Source: JAFMDF01 sp965277445 (lineage in GTDB: Bacteria > Bacteroidota > Bacteroidia > Chitinophagales > Saprospiraceae). From it: a stretch of 64,000 nucleotides of DNA. Shown in pieces: positions 43,156 through 51,790 of the stretch (the stretch's first letter is position 1; each line of letters starts with the position of its first letter). Both the position numbers and the translations under genes were made by a program. Below the pieces are notes generated by a model, which saw nothing but the letters and a program-made list of their open reading frames with translations, searched no databases and was not told where the DNA came from. Where the stretch lies: NCBI GenBank assembly GCA_965277445.1, contig CBDICY010000013.1, positions 620,001 to 684,000 of the forward strand. The letters run 5' to 3'.

Positions 43156-46100
43156 TTAATTCACTAATTTATTTTTATCTATTTTCTCTTCATGTGGATG
43201 TTCTTTTAAGAGTTCAGCTGCAATATAAAACCCTTCTTTATCCGCTATTTCTGCTCGTACGGTTTTCACTTGCTCAGGTGTAATTGCGTCAGCTTTATTA
43301 TCAAAAGTATTCCGAACATAAGTCAAGACCGCTGCAACTTCTTCATCATTCATCAAGCCTTCAAAGGGAGTCATTGGGACGTTGCCTGGATAATCTCGAT
43401 TCATTACCGTTATTGGGCCATACATACCTTTTAAAGTCAATTTTATCAAACGAGTTGCATCTTTTCTCACCCATTTGGATTGTTTCAAAGGTGGATAACC
43501 TGCTGCTGCCAAACCTTGTCCATGTTCTTGGTGACAAGTCCCACAATAAGCCTCTCGCTCGTATAATTCTTTGCCTTTGACAAATAAATCTCGTTCCTCA
43601 CCTTTTAAATGCGTCCGAATTTCTTTATTTTTTGGTTGAACATTTTCTCCATTTAAATGAGCGACTGCGGTTTCATGTGCATGTACCATCCATTCATCCA
43701 ACTCGTGTTTTCCTGCTTCATTGACTACTTTTAAACCATCTTCCTTATCCAACCAAGATGCTGCTACCAAAGCTTCTAAACGCACTCTACCTTTAGGGTC
43801 TTTAGCTGCTTCTAATAATAAATCAGCTTGATTATCAATTTGATGACCAGCGTATCGCAAGACTTTTACTGCTGCTGTTCTAGCTCTAAAATCTTTAGCT
43901 TTTAATACTTGTGTTAAAATATTTTTATCAATTTTATTTAAACCCCAAGTTACCCAAAGGGCTTCTAATAATTGATGTTCATAATTGGTATCCTTTTTAT
44001 CCAGTTTTGCTACCCAATTATCTAATTTAGCTAAGACTTCTGTTGAATTTCTAGCTCTTAATTCTCGTCGAGTTCGGTAACGAGTCCGATATTCTGGCAG
44101 CTTCAAATTACCTAATAATTCCTCGATACTCGCATCTACTATTTTTGCTGGTTCAACCAATGGTCTAGCAGGATAAGTAATTCGATAGACCCGACCATGT
44201 ACATGATCTCGTAGCGGATCACGGGCATTATGCTGCATGTGACCAATCAAGACATTGTGCCAATCCAAGAAATAGAGGGAACCATCTGGTGCAAATTCCA
44301 TATCAACAGGTCGGAAATTGGTATCGCTACCTTGTATTAAATCCTGTCTGAATTTAAATTTATAGCCTGTTCCATCATCAATGACTTGATGTTGTTTCAT
44401 TCCCAAAAAGCCAATGTCATTATTGATTAATAAATCGCCTTGCACTTCCTCTGGAAAATGGCGACTAGATACAAATTCCAAACCAGAAGTAGGGCGCACT
44501 TTATGTTCTTGTTCCACCAAATCAAAAGATTTATGCGTCGCTTTTCCATATCTAGGCTTCACAGAACCAGGCATCATCCATCGAACGGCAGGTCCAGAAG
44601 TTTCTGCAAAAATATTTTGCCCCCAATCATCAAAAGCAATGCCCCAAGGATTAGGAATTGATAATTGAGCGGTTCTTTCTAAATGTCTTCTTTGTGGACT
44701 AAAACGATAAAAACCGCCATTTGTACCTCTGACTGGTCCATAAGAAGTCTCTACATTCGTATGTAAGAATACCCCTTCGCCCATGTATAAAGCTCCCGAA
44801 GGATCCGCACAAAAAGCAGAAATAACGTGATGCGTATCATGGTCATCAAAACCACTCATAATAATTTCTTTTTTATCTGCTTTGTCATCTCCATCAGTAT
44901 CCGTTAACAGTATCAAGTTAGTTCCTTGTGAGACATAAACCCCTTCTGGGGCAAATTCAAAACCTACAGGAATGTGCAAATTTTCTGCCCAAACGATTTG
45001 TTTATCTGCTTTATAATCTCCATTTGTATCTTCCAAAATGATTAATTTATCATTCGGCTTTGCATCCCCAGGTTTATAATGCGGATAAGTTGGCATGACT
45101 GCTACCCAAAGGCGACCTTTATTATCAAAGGACATTTGCACAGGATTGGCCAAACCTGGAAATTCTTTTTCACTTGCGAATAATTCTACTTTATAACCTG
45201 GTGCAGTAGTTAATTTATCCAAAGCTTCTTCGCCGTATAAATATTTATTCTCGCCTCTACCATAATCTCCTGGTTTATAGTTGGTTTGAACAGGGGCTAA
45301 TGGATGTGTTTTTGCATCGGCTGCGGCTACATCCATTTTTTTGCCTTTAGCTGCTTGCCAAATCGCTTGATCTCTAACTGCCGTCATTTCCCCTTTTTTC
45401 TTGATTTCGTCTGGATAATTGTCTGGACCAAAAGGATTGTATCGTCTACCAAAAACGTGTACGCCATTGGGGCTTTTAAAATCATCATGCCAAAACCAAT
45501 TTTTCTCCATTACCGCATCGTGTACCAATTGCGCATGACTTTTATTGGGCTTGCCACCAAATATTTTCGATGCTAATAAATTACCTAATTTTTTATACCC
45601 TGCATCATTTAATTGCGAACCATCACTAGTTAATTGTTCCCCTGTTGCAAACCATTTTTTAGAAGGCGTAAAAGCATCTACATAAGGAATATTATTCTTT
45701 GCGGCAATTTCTTTAATTGCTTCGGCATATAGAGCTAGATTGGCGTTCTCTTTTTCGCCATTCGGCAAATCATATTTATCCGATAAGTTTTGGAAAGCAA
45801 TAGGGGAGACGAGTACTAGTTGAGGTTCGCCTTCTCCATTATATGCTTGAATGGAGGTATGTTGAATGAAAGCTTCTAATTCCCCTTTAAAATTATCCAA
45901 GCCTGCTGCCCCTGTGAAAGATTCATTATAACCAAAAAAAGCTAAAATAATATCGGCTTCTAGTTTAGTTAACCATTGATCAGGAGTCTCAAAATGCCCT
46001 TGACTATTAGAAAAGTTGGCTAATTCTGTTTGAAATTTTTCTGCACCGGGGAATGCCCAAGGCGAAAAACGACCTGAATGCGGTCTAAAACCAGGCGTAT

Positions 46101-46353
46101 TTCCACCATCACACATATTCCTAATAAATAATTGATTGTTTGGATAACGAAGGTGCATTTCGGTTTCAAAGTGCCCAAAATTCAGCATTCGAGAGCATAA
46201 ATTATTACCCAATAAAACAATATGATCCTCTTTTTGAATGCTAAGGATTGATTTTTCTTCAGAAGTACATTGCCAGAAGGAAGGAAGACAAAGCGTTAAT
46301 AAAAAAATCAACGTAAAAAATTGTTGGCTATTTATTCGGTTATTGACAATCAT
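43156..46353 (-). CDS. Fusion of SGNH hydrolase, PVC-type dehydrogenase propeller, HEAT repeats and cytochrome c
   Basis: 1065 residues. Signal peptide 1-28, with a Cys at 29 that could be lipidated. An SGNH/GDSL-like domain covers about 40-265 (DHIVLLGNNLCSRMLNFGHF; distal SDGSQLNDAGY). Residues about 370-740 form a membrane-bound dehydrogenase propeller of the PVC type (LTTAPGYKVELFASE, GRLWVAVMPTYPHYKPGD, FLDWHNVLIGHMQHNARDP). HEAT-like helices lie at about 760-900. A c-type cytochrome follows with heme motif CGTCH at 937-941 and axial Met in MTPFEGLM. Probably oxidises a sugar or alcohol in the periplasm, feeding electrons through its heme. The substrate is unknown. Confidence 0.9.
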   Translation of the reverse strand: MIVNNRINSQQFFTLIFLLTLCLPSFWQCTSEEKSILSIQKEDHIVLLGNNLCSRMLNFGHFETEMHLRYPNNQLFIRNMCDGGNTPGFRPHSGRFSPWAFPGAEKFQTELANFSNSQGHFETPDQWLTKLEADIILAFFGYNESFTGAAGLDNFKGELEAFIQHTSIQAYNGEGEPQLVLVSPIAFQNLSDKYDLPNGEKENANLALYAEAIKEIAAKNNIPYVDAFTPSKKWFATGEQLTSDGSQLNDAGYKKLGNLLASKIFGGKPNKSHAQLVHDAVMEKNWFWHDDFKSPNGVHVFGRRYNPFGPDNYPDEIKKKGEMTAVRDQAIWQAAKGKKMDVAAADAKTHPLAPVQTNYKPGDYGRGENKYLYGEEALDKLTTAPGYKVELFASEKEFPGLANPVQMSFDNKGRLWVAVMPTYPHYKPGDAKPNDKLIILEDTNGDYKADKQIVWAENLHIPVGFEFAPEGVYVSQGTNLILLTDTDGDDKADKKEIIMSGFDDHDTHHVISAFCADPSGALYMGEGVFLHTNVETSYGPVRGTNGGFYRFSPQRRHLERTAQLSIPNPWGIAFDDWGQNIFAETSGPAVRWMMPGSVKPRYGKATHKSFDLVEQEHKVRPTSGLEFVSSRHFPEEVQGDLLINNDIGFLGMKQHQVIDDGTGYKFKFRQDLIQGSDTNFRPVDMEFAPDGSLYFLDWHNVLIGHMQHNARDPLRDHVHGRVYRITYPARPLVEPAKIVDASIEELLGNLKLPEYRTRYRTRRELRARNSTEVLAKLDNWVAKLDKKDTNYEHQLLEALWVTWGLNKIDKNILTQVLKAKDFRARTAAVKVLRYAGHQIDNQADLLLEAAKDPKGRVRLEALVAASWLDKEDGLKVVNEAGKHELDEWMVHAHETAVAHLNGENVQPKNKEIRTHLKGEERDLFVKGKELYEREAYCGTCHQEHGQGLAAAGYPPLKQSKWVRKDATRLIKLTLKGMYGPITVMNRDYPGNVPMTPFEGLMNDEEVAAVLTYVRNTFDNKADAITPEQVKTVRAEIADKEGFYIAAELLKEHPHEEKIDKNKLVN

Positions 46354-46536
46354 GATTAATTATTTTTCGTTAGGTCATAAATGTACACAAAATTTATAAT
46401 TTATTAACTTCTTGTATTTAAATTGACATAAATTCTAGTCGATTTTTAATAATAGCCTTTCTATTAATTTTTGATTAACCTAACTTGCAATTGGCACAAA
46501 TAAAGCGTCAAAGTATAATCTAACAAAAATAATTTT

Positions 46537-46968
46537 ATGAAAAATTGGAAATCATACCCCGTGTTACTCGCCGCTTTCTTTGCTATTTCCTTAGGCCTAA
46601 TCAGTTGTGGAGAGGATCGAGCAGCAGCAGAAAATGTAGCGTATATTGTGGACGTTGAAATCATCACACCTGCTAATAATGCAACGGTGGCAATTGGTGA
46701 AAACTTTAGGGTAGAAGTGGATTATGCTAGAAAAGATAATACCATCCACAATATCAAAGTAGAAATTGTGGATATTCAAGGTGTGACCGTACATAAATTA
46801 GTCGAAAGACATGCGCATGTAGCGAATGAGTTTACCTTTCAATCAGAAGTAGTTAGTATTGGGCAGGCAGGAACTTACTTAGTGCGTGCTTCTAGTACCG
46901 ATTTAGATGTAGCAGATGATGGGGTTGAAGGAGATAATATGGTGGAGCATGTGCTTGTGGTGCAGTAG
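46537..46968 (+). CDS. Lipoprotein with immunoglobulin-like domain (DUF4625-like)
   Basis: 143 residues, SPII signal with Cys 24 (GLISC). One beta-sandwich-like domain: VEIITPANNATVAIGENFRVEVDY (opening strands), HNIKVEIVDIQGVTVHKLVERHAH, and a final GTYLVRASSTDLD...MVEHVLVV. The His-rich HAHVANEF segment may bind metal. The pattern fits the DUF4625 family of Bacteroidota. It is transcribed away from the fusion gene at 46353 with 183 bp between. Confidence 0.75.
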   Translation: MKNWKSYPVLLAAFFAISLGLISCGEDRAAAENVAYIVDVEIITPANNATVAIGENFRVEVDYARKDNTIHNIKVEIVDIQGVTVHKLVERHAHVANEFTFQSEVVSIGQAGTYLVRASSTDLDVADDGVEGDNMVEHVLVVQ

Positions 46969-47017
46969 GTTATTCTGCATTTAAGATAGATTTCAGAAAA
47001 TCATAAATCATAGTTCA

Positions 47018-47095
47018 TACATCTTACATCATAAATCCATTTAGTTAAAAATAGGACGGATTTATGATTTAAGATGTATGATTTCAGATTTAAGA
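47018..47095. repeat. Inverted repeat between convergent genes
   Basis: CATACATCTTACATCATAAATCC (arms: ATACATCTTA, CATAAATCC) faces GGATTTATG and TAAGATGTATG around 47053-47080. It can serve both convergent genes as a terminator. Confidence 0.55.
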
Positions 47096-47132
47096 TTTCA
47101 AAAAACGGTAGTAACAAATTGTTTAGCTGGGA

Positions 47133-47657
47133 CTACCCTGGCAACCAACCCACAAATACCTCTTCAAATAATTCTTCTGGCAAATTAGCCACCTCTTTTG
47201 TTTCATTCTCTAACACCATATCTTTCAATTTTACCGTCATTTTAAAAGTCGTTCCCCAAGGGTCAACCGAAATATTATCTTCCGTAATTTGAATAGTTAT
47301 TGCTCCTGAAATGGCGGTCCAAGTGGTGCCAATCTCTCCTTGATCGTTTGCTACATCATCGCAGGCATAACTACCAATCTCCTCTTTAAATAAATGCATT
47401 TGAACTTTTAAACTTGGTGCATTCACATCGAATGTTTGTTCTGACAGGTTTAAGCCTAAATCGGAACGTTTTCCAGAGACATATAAATGTAATTTTTGTT
47501 CGGGAAGTTCTTTATAAACGTAAAAATCCGAACAACCTTGAGCGGTTGCGGTCTCGAAAGAATAATTTACGGAAGGAGGTAAGACACAACAGTCTTCTTC
47601 TTTGTTACAATTGATTAACAATAAGCAGGCACTTAAAAAGCCTAATAATTTTTTCAT
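47133..47657 (-). CDS. Exported lipoprotein of unknown function
   Basis: I start at ATG 47657, which yields a clean lipoprotein signal MKKLLGFLSACLLLINC (Cys 17); a longer frame to 47819 runs into an intergenic repeat and is not credible. 174 residues. The mature part starts NKEEDCCVLPPSVNYSFETA, has four Cys in total after the lipobox, and is strand-rich to the end (ITIQITEDNISVDPWGTTFK). Family not recognised. Convergent with the lipoprotein at 46537. Confidence 0.75.
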   Translation of the reverse strand: MKKLLGFLSACLLLINCNKEEDCCVLPPSVNYSFETATAQGCSDFYVYKELPEQKLHLYVSGKRSDLGLNLSEQTFDVNAPSLKVQMHLFKEEIGSYACDDVANDQGEIGTTWTAISGAITIQITEDNISVDPWGTTFKMTVKLKDMVLENETKEVANLPEELFEEVFVGWLPG

Positions 47658-47767
47658 GTAGAATGGTTTGGTGATTGCTAAAATTGGGAAGTCATTTTTA
47701 TAGACGGTTAAATGATAGGAATGGTTGGGTTCAATGAGAAGAACGTAAAAGAGATTTATTATTGGAC

Positions 47768-47900
47768 ATTTTTGGACACGGAGAACACGAAGAACACGAA
47801 GAAGACACAAAGTCCACAAAATATTAAATACCTCTATTTTATAACTCCGTGCTCTTTGTGTCTACTCTGCGAACTCTGTGTCCAAAATATTTTCCACTTT
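47768..47900. repeat. Imperfect inverted repeat, GGACACGGAGAACACG type
   Basis: TTTTTGGACACGGAGAACAC and GAAGACACAAAG on the left (47768-47811) face CTTTGTGTC and CTCTGTGTCCAAAATA on the right (47873-47899). Direct repeats of GAACACGAA are inside. It gives spurious open frames on both strands. Confidence 0.6.
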
Positions 47901-47949
47901 ATTCACGATCTAATTCAATTATTAGCGATGCTATATTTTGTATGCTCAA

Positions 47950-48504
47950 TTATTTCAATCTTTTAACGCGACCCTCCGCAACTTCAAAAACGACACCAAA
48001 ACCAAACTGTTCGTCAAAGGCATTCTCCAAAGGAATCCCCTGTAAATGACATAAAAAAGCACGAATAACTCCTGAATGATTGACTAAAAAAACTTGGTCG
48101 GCATCCATTTGTAAAACTTCTTCATACAATTCCTTGGCTCTATCAAAAACCGATTGGAAGGCTTCTCCATTTGGGCAAGGCGTATGCACAAAATTGGCTT
48201 TCCATTTGATAAGTGTTTCCTTCCCAAAAGAGCGCCATGGTTGTAATTCCCAATCGCCGAAACTGATTTCTGTTAGCCGTTGTTCTATTGTAACCAAATG
48301 GTCATTGGCTATAAACTGCGCTAATTTATAACAGCGTTGTAAAGGGCTAGATATTATTTTGGTCTGGAGGGTAATGGTTGGTAAAATTGCTTTGACTGCC
48401 GCTGCTTCGGTTGGAAAAGTTGTGGCTACATCTAAATCAGAACTGCCATAGCAAATACCTTTGTCTATATCAGGTTGGGTATGTCGGATTAAGTAGATTT
48501 TCAT
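47950..48504 (-). CDS. Histidine phosphatase family protein (alpha-ribazole phosphatase-like)
   Basis: 184 residues. Catalytic RHG-type motif at the N-terminus is IRHTQPDIDKGICYGSSDLD; further IISSPLQRCYKLAQ, the Glu region LTEISFGDWE, and the second His in LVNHSGVIRAF. The G-I-C-Y-G sequence after the first His is typical of CobC-like members that remove phosphate from alpha-ribazole phosphate in cobamide synthesis, but no other cobalamin gene is near, so the substrate is open. Cytoplasmic. Divergent from the Nudix regulator, 90 bp apart. Confidence 0.88.
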   Translation of the reverse strand: MKIYLIRHTQPDIDKGICYGSSDLDVATTFPTEAAAVKAILPTITLQTKIISSPLQRCYKLAQFIANDHLVTIEQRLTEISFGDWELQPWRSFGKETLIKWKANFVHTPCPNGEAFQSVFDRAKELYEEVLQMDADQVFLVNHSGVIRAFLCHLQGIPLENAFDEQFGFGVVFEVAEGRVKRLK

Positions 48505-48594
48505 AGTGCAAATTTAGAATAAAAACTTACAAAAAATCAGCCCCAAGTTTGAAATAATACGTCATTCCCTTTATTATTGTAAAAAACACACAAA

Positions 48595-49278
48595 ATGTTC
48601 CAACAGAATCTAAGCCTTACCGTCGATGCAGTTGTCTTTGGATATGACCCAAAAGATGGGCTATCGGTGCTATTAATCAAGCGTTTACTCGATCCATTCA
48701 AAGGGAAATGGGCCATTCCAGGCGGTTTTTTATTAGCAGGCGAAAGTTTAGAAAAAGCAGTAGAACGAGAATTAGAGGAAGAGACGGGCATCAAAGTCAA
48801 TTATCTAGAACAGCTATATACCTTCGGTAGCCCAGATAGAGACCCTCGAAAGCATATTGTCACCGTTGCCTATTACGGATTGGTTCGGCGAGCTAAATTT
48901 GAATTGTATGCTGCTACGGACGCCGAAGATGCGCAATGGTTTAATATCAAAGAATTGCCGCCTTTAGCGTTTGACCATTCTGATATTTTCAAAATGGCAC
49001 TAGAACGATTACGAGGAAAAATCGCCTATGAACCCATTGGTTTTGAATTAATAGAAGAGGAATTTCCACTACCTGATTTACATCGTTTATACGAAGCGCT
49101 TTATGGTCAAAAGATTGACCGGCGTAATTTTAGCAAAAAGATTTTACAACTAGGTATTCTCGAAGATTTAAACAAATTTCAAGTGCATCCTGGTCGAGGC
49201 CGGCCGAGTAAATTGTATAAATTTAATCGAGCAAAATATTTTGCTTTAAAGGAAAGAGGGATGGTTTTTGAGGTCTAA
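48595..49278 (+). CDS. NrtR-like Nudix/winged-helix transcriptional regulator
   Basis: 227 residues. N-terminal Nudix domain (1-145) with a complete Nudix box GGFLLAGESLEKAVEREL followed by EEETGI, so hydrolysis or at least metal binding is possible. The C-terminal 75 residues form a winged helix (FSKKILQLGILEDLN, GRGRPSKLYKFNRAKYFAL). The pair defines the NrtR/AraR-like regulators that sense ADP-ribose or sugars and control NAD or sugar genes. No such gene lies close by; the divergent phosphatase promoter is the nearest candidate target. Confidence 0.9.
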   Translation: MFQQNLSLTVDAVVFGYDPKDGLSVLLIKRLLDPFKGKWAIPGGFLLAGESLEKAVERELEEETGIKVNYLEQLYTFGSPDRDPRKHIVTVAYYGLVRRAKFELYAATDAEDAQWFNIKELPPLAFDHSDIFKMALERLRGKIAYEPIGFELIEEEFPLPDLHRLYEALYGQKIDRRNFSKKILQLGILEDLNKFQVHPGRGRPSKLYKFNRAKYFALKERGMVFEV

Positions 49279-49917
49279 AATCTACAGGATGACTGGATTT
49301 TGAAGGATTAACAGGATTTGGACTTACTACTGGATATTTTGATTGTAGTTACTAGATATTGGCTACTCGATAACTAATTACAAAACAAATAGACTTTATT
49401 CGGCGAAAGGCAAAGGGCTAATGGTGAGAGGGCTGTCACACGAATAATTTCAGAATAAATACTAATACTTCCCTAATATTTTTGTTTTCTCAAACATTAT
49501 ACTATCTTAGTCCCATAAATAGGTAGAAATGGTAATACAAAATTAAAATTGAGTGGATGCAGCAACTCAAAAAATAATCCTATTTATAAGTTTTCCCTTC
49601 TATATAATAATTGTTTTTTGTTTTAACGCACTCCTGTACAATAACTCTTTTTTAATTTGACGTAACGTTTCTATTTAACCAAGTTGAATGACAATTTCCT
49701 ATGCGATTTAGAAACCATAACGCCTAATAATACACTATTCTTTATTGGGGTTACCAGCCTTAGAAATACACAAAACTATTTTCATAAAAAAAGCAGTTAG
49801 TCGTTTAGCCTATTTGAGGGTACTTGAAACCGACTTGTCGATTCATTTCAAGTGCTTTAAATATTGCTTTACCTCTTTATGAGTTGTCCTAAAAACTAAA
49901 ACAAATACGAAGAAATT
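49279..49917. other. 639-bp gap before AraC array
   Basis: No ORF of note. A stem ACTTGAAA (49822) / TTTCAAGT (49846-49853) with inner symmetric CGACTTGTCG lies 65 bp before the first regulator; it could be a leader hairpin. GGATGACTGGATTTTGAAGGA-type direct repeats occur near 49290. The rest is AT-rich. Confidence 0.45.
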
Positions 49918-51105
49918 ATGGGAAATAGCATCTGTTTATTGTCTTTTTGTCTTGCGGTTGGGTCATTTTTGGGGTTAACCCTTGGGGGCATTCTATTATT
50001 TGTAAAATCTAGTAGAAATGCTGCTAATGTATTTTTGGGTTTAATCACTTTGGGATTCACTTTTTATATGCTACCAAGCCTATTAAATAGCTTTGGGATG
50101 TTAGAAACAATTCCTCATATTATCAATGTAGGGTCTTTGTTTGGACTTACCTTAGGACCGCTGATTTATTTATATGTAGTAGCTTGTACGCAGAAAGACT
50201 TCAAAATGAAACCAATTTTATGGATTCATTTTGCACCTGCTGCTTTATATTTTATTCCTAAAATCCCTTTCTTGCTGTCAAGTGGAGAAGAGAAATTGAC
50301 TCATTTTGCAGAAATGGTTCAAGGAGGAAGGATGCTAGATGCGTCTACTCAACCTATTATTGGTGCTTTCCATGCTTTACTTTATTTTGGGCTTTCTGTT
50401 AAGTTAGTGCTAGTTTATAAAAAGCGTTTAGTGGAAGTAAGCACAGCAGCTGAGCAAGTATACTATCGCTGGTTGTTGTTTTTCTGTGCGACCTTATTAT
50501 TGCCTTTATCGGTGATTTCAATTTATGTTTTACCTGGTTTTGCTATGCCTTCTGTTGGGTACTGCATAGTTTCCTTCTTCTGTTTTATTATAGCTATTTA
50601 TGGAGCCTTAATATTGAAACCTCAAATATTTCATACCTTTCCTACTCAAATTAAAAAGAAAGAGCTTCAGACTAACTTATTTACAGAGCACCCAATAAAG
50701 AAAGAGCGGTATTGGCAATCTAATCTAGTGGAGCATCAAAAAGAACGCTACCTCAAAAAATTACTAACACATATAGAAACGGAGAAATCTTATTTACAAC
50801 CAGAACTGACCCTTAACAATTTGTCAGAAGAATTAAATATCCCTGTGCACCATCTTTCGCAGGTGATTAATGAAAAATTAGCTTGTAATTTCTTAGATTT
50901 TATTAATCGGTATAGAGTAGAAGAAACGAAGGAGAAATTTATGGATGAAACAAATAACCATTTAGGCACTTTATCTATTGCTTTTGAGGCAGGTTTTAAT
51001 TCCAAAACAGCTTTTTATGGGGCTTTTAAGAAACAAACGGGTACGACGCCAGCCAAGTATAGAAAAGCTGTAATGATGGAGACGAATGGCTTAAAAACTG
51101 CTTAG
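49918..51105 (+). CDS. 7TM membrane-anchored AraC-family regulator, paralogue 1
   Basis: 395 residues. Seven hydrophobic segments fill residues 1-240 (SICLLSFCLAVGSFLGLTLG first), with the inter-helix motif LGPLIYLYVVACTQKDF and a W.HF segment. A linker with KERYLKKLLTHIETEKSYLQ leads into a C-terminal AraC domain (LSEELNIPVHHLSQVINEKL, NFLDFINRYRVEE, FNSKTAFYGAFKKQTGTTPAKYR). Such regulators bind a signal in the membrane or periplasm and control nearby genes from the membrane. It is one of three consecutive paralogues here and is related to the gene cut at the window start. Confidence 0.93.
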   Translation: MGNSICLLSFCLAVGSFLGLTLGGILLFVKSSRNAANVFLGLITLGFTFYMLPSLLNSFGMLETIPHIINVGSLFGLTLGPLIYLYVVACTQKDFKMKPILWIHFAPAALYFIPKIPFLLSSGEEKLTHFAEMVQGGRMLDASTQPIIGAFHALLYFGLSVKLVLVYKKRLVEVSTAAEQVYYRWLLFFCATLLLPLSVISIYVLPGFAMPSVGYCIVSFFCFIIAIYGALILKPQIFHTFPTQIKKKELQTNLFTEHPIKKERYWQSNLVEHQKERYLKKLLTHIETEKSYLQPELTLNNLSEELNIPVHHLSQVINEKLACNFLDFINRYRVEETKEKFMDETNNHLGTLSIAFEAGFNSKTAFYGAFKKQTGTTPAKYRKAVMMETNGLKTA

Positions 51106-51146
51106 AAGGGATGAAAAAAACGAGAAGATTAAGCTATTTTTCCCAA

Positions 51147-51163
51147 TTTATAAATGCGAACGT
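51147..51163 (+). promoter_or_regulatory. 17-bp motif TTTATAAATGCGAACGT, copy 1
   Basis: Identical to 54492-54508. Both copies are also preceded by TTTTTCC and two variable bases, and followed three bases later by TTT. It lies 82 bp before the exported protein at 51245, directly after regulator paralogue 1. A candidate operator or extended promoter. Confidence 0.5.
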
Positions 51164-51244
51164 TTTTTTGGTGGAATCCGAACAGATACAAATACCGTTT
51201 GTGCTAATTTTATGGACTAAATTTTATTCTAATAAACTGTCAAC

Positions 51245-51712
51245 ATGAAATATCACATCGTTTTGTTCACAAGCGTCATTTCTTTTTGCTTTTCCAATTA
51301 CTGTTATAGTCAAAATTCTTTAAGCCAAGAACTCGACATTTTTGTATTCCCTGCTGAAAGCCAAACAACACGCACTCAAGATAGTGATGAAATAACTTGT
51401 TATAAATGGGCAAAGAAACAAAGTGGAGTCAATCCTGCCAATTTTAGCAATAATGGGGTAGAAAAGGAAGGGGATCTTATCGTCAGAGGTACAGGTGGAG
51501 GTGCGGTTGTGGGCGCTTTATTTGGATTAGTTAGAAAAAGTCACCAATTAGATTTTTCTACTGGTGGGTTTGCCAAAGATAGCCCAGCTAATACCAAGGG
51601 AATTGAGGACCAACGATATAGCCAAGGGTATGATAATCAGGTCAAATTCAATCAATTTAAAGCCGCCTTTTGCGATTGCTTAAAGGCTAAAGGATATACG
51701 ACTCAATTTTAA
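51245..51712 (+). CDS. Exported glycine-zipper-like protein, paralogue of 55516
   Basis: 155 residues, signal peptide 1-22 (NYCYSQ). Shares with the 55516 protein the order: ELDIxxxPxExQxxRTQ, then a DExxCYKWA motif, a DP/NP turn, a hydrophobic Gly-rich helix (GTGGGAVVGALFGLV, a possible glycine zipper), and a C-terminal FxxAFCxCLxAKGY. The three conserved Cys suggest disulfides in the periplasm. Related glycine-zipper proteins associate with the outer membrane. Preceded by the 17-bp motif. Function unknown. Confidence 0.8.
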   Translation: MKYHIVLFTSVISFCFSNYCYSQNSLSQELDIFVFPAESQTTRTQDSDEITCYKWAKKQSGVNPANFSNNGVEKEGDLIVRGTGGGAVVGALFGLVRKSHQLDFSTGGFAKDSPANTKGIEDQRYSQGYDNQVKFNQFKAAFCDCLKAKGYTTQF

Positions 51713-51790
51713 GTGTTTTAATTCTATCTTTACAAAATATTTAACTTGAACCGACTATAACTTTACGAGCGAATCAATAATTTAAGTATC

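Noticed and set aside
47658..47819. Longer N-terminus of the lipoprotein gene at 47133
   Set aside because: The extension translates an intergenic inverted repeat, and the internal ATG gives a perfect lipoprotein signal.
47712..48049. Plus-strand ORFs opposite the phosphatase gene and across the GGACACGGAG repeat
   Set aside because: They consist of repeat DNA and of antisense to a clear gene.
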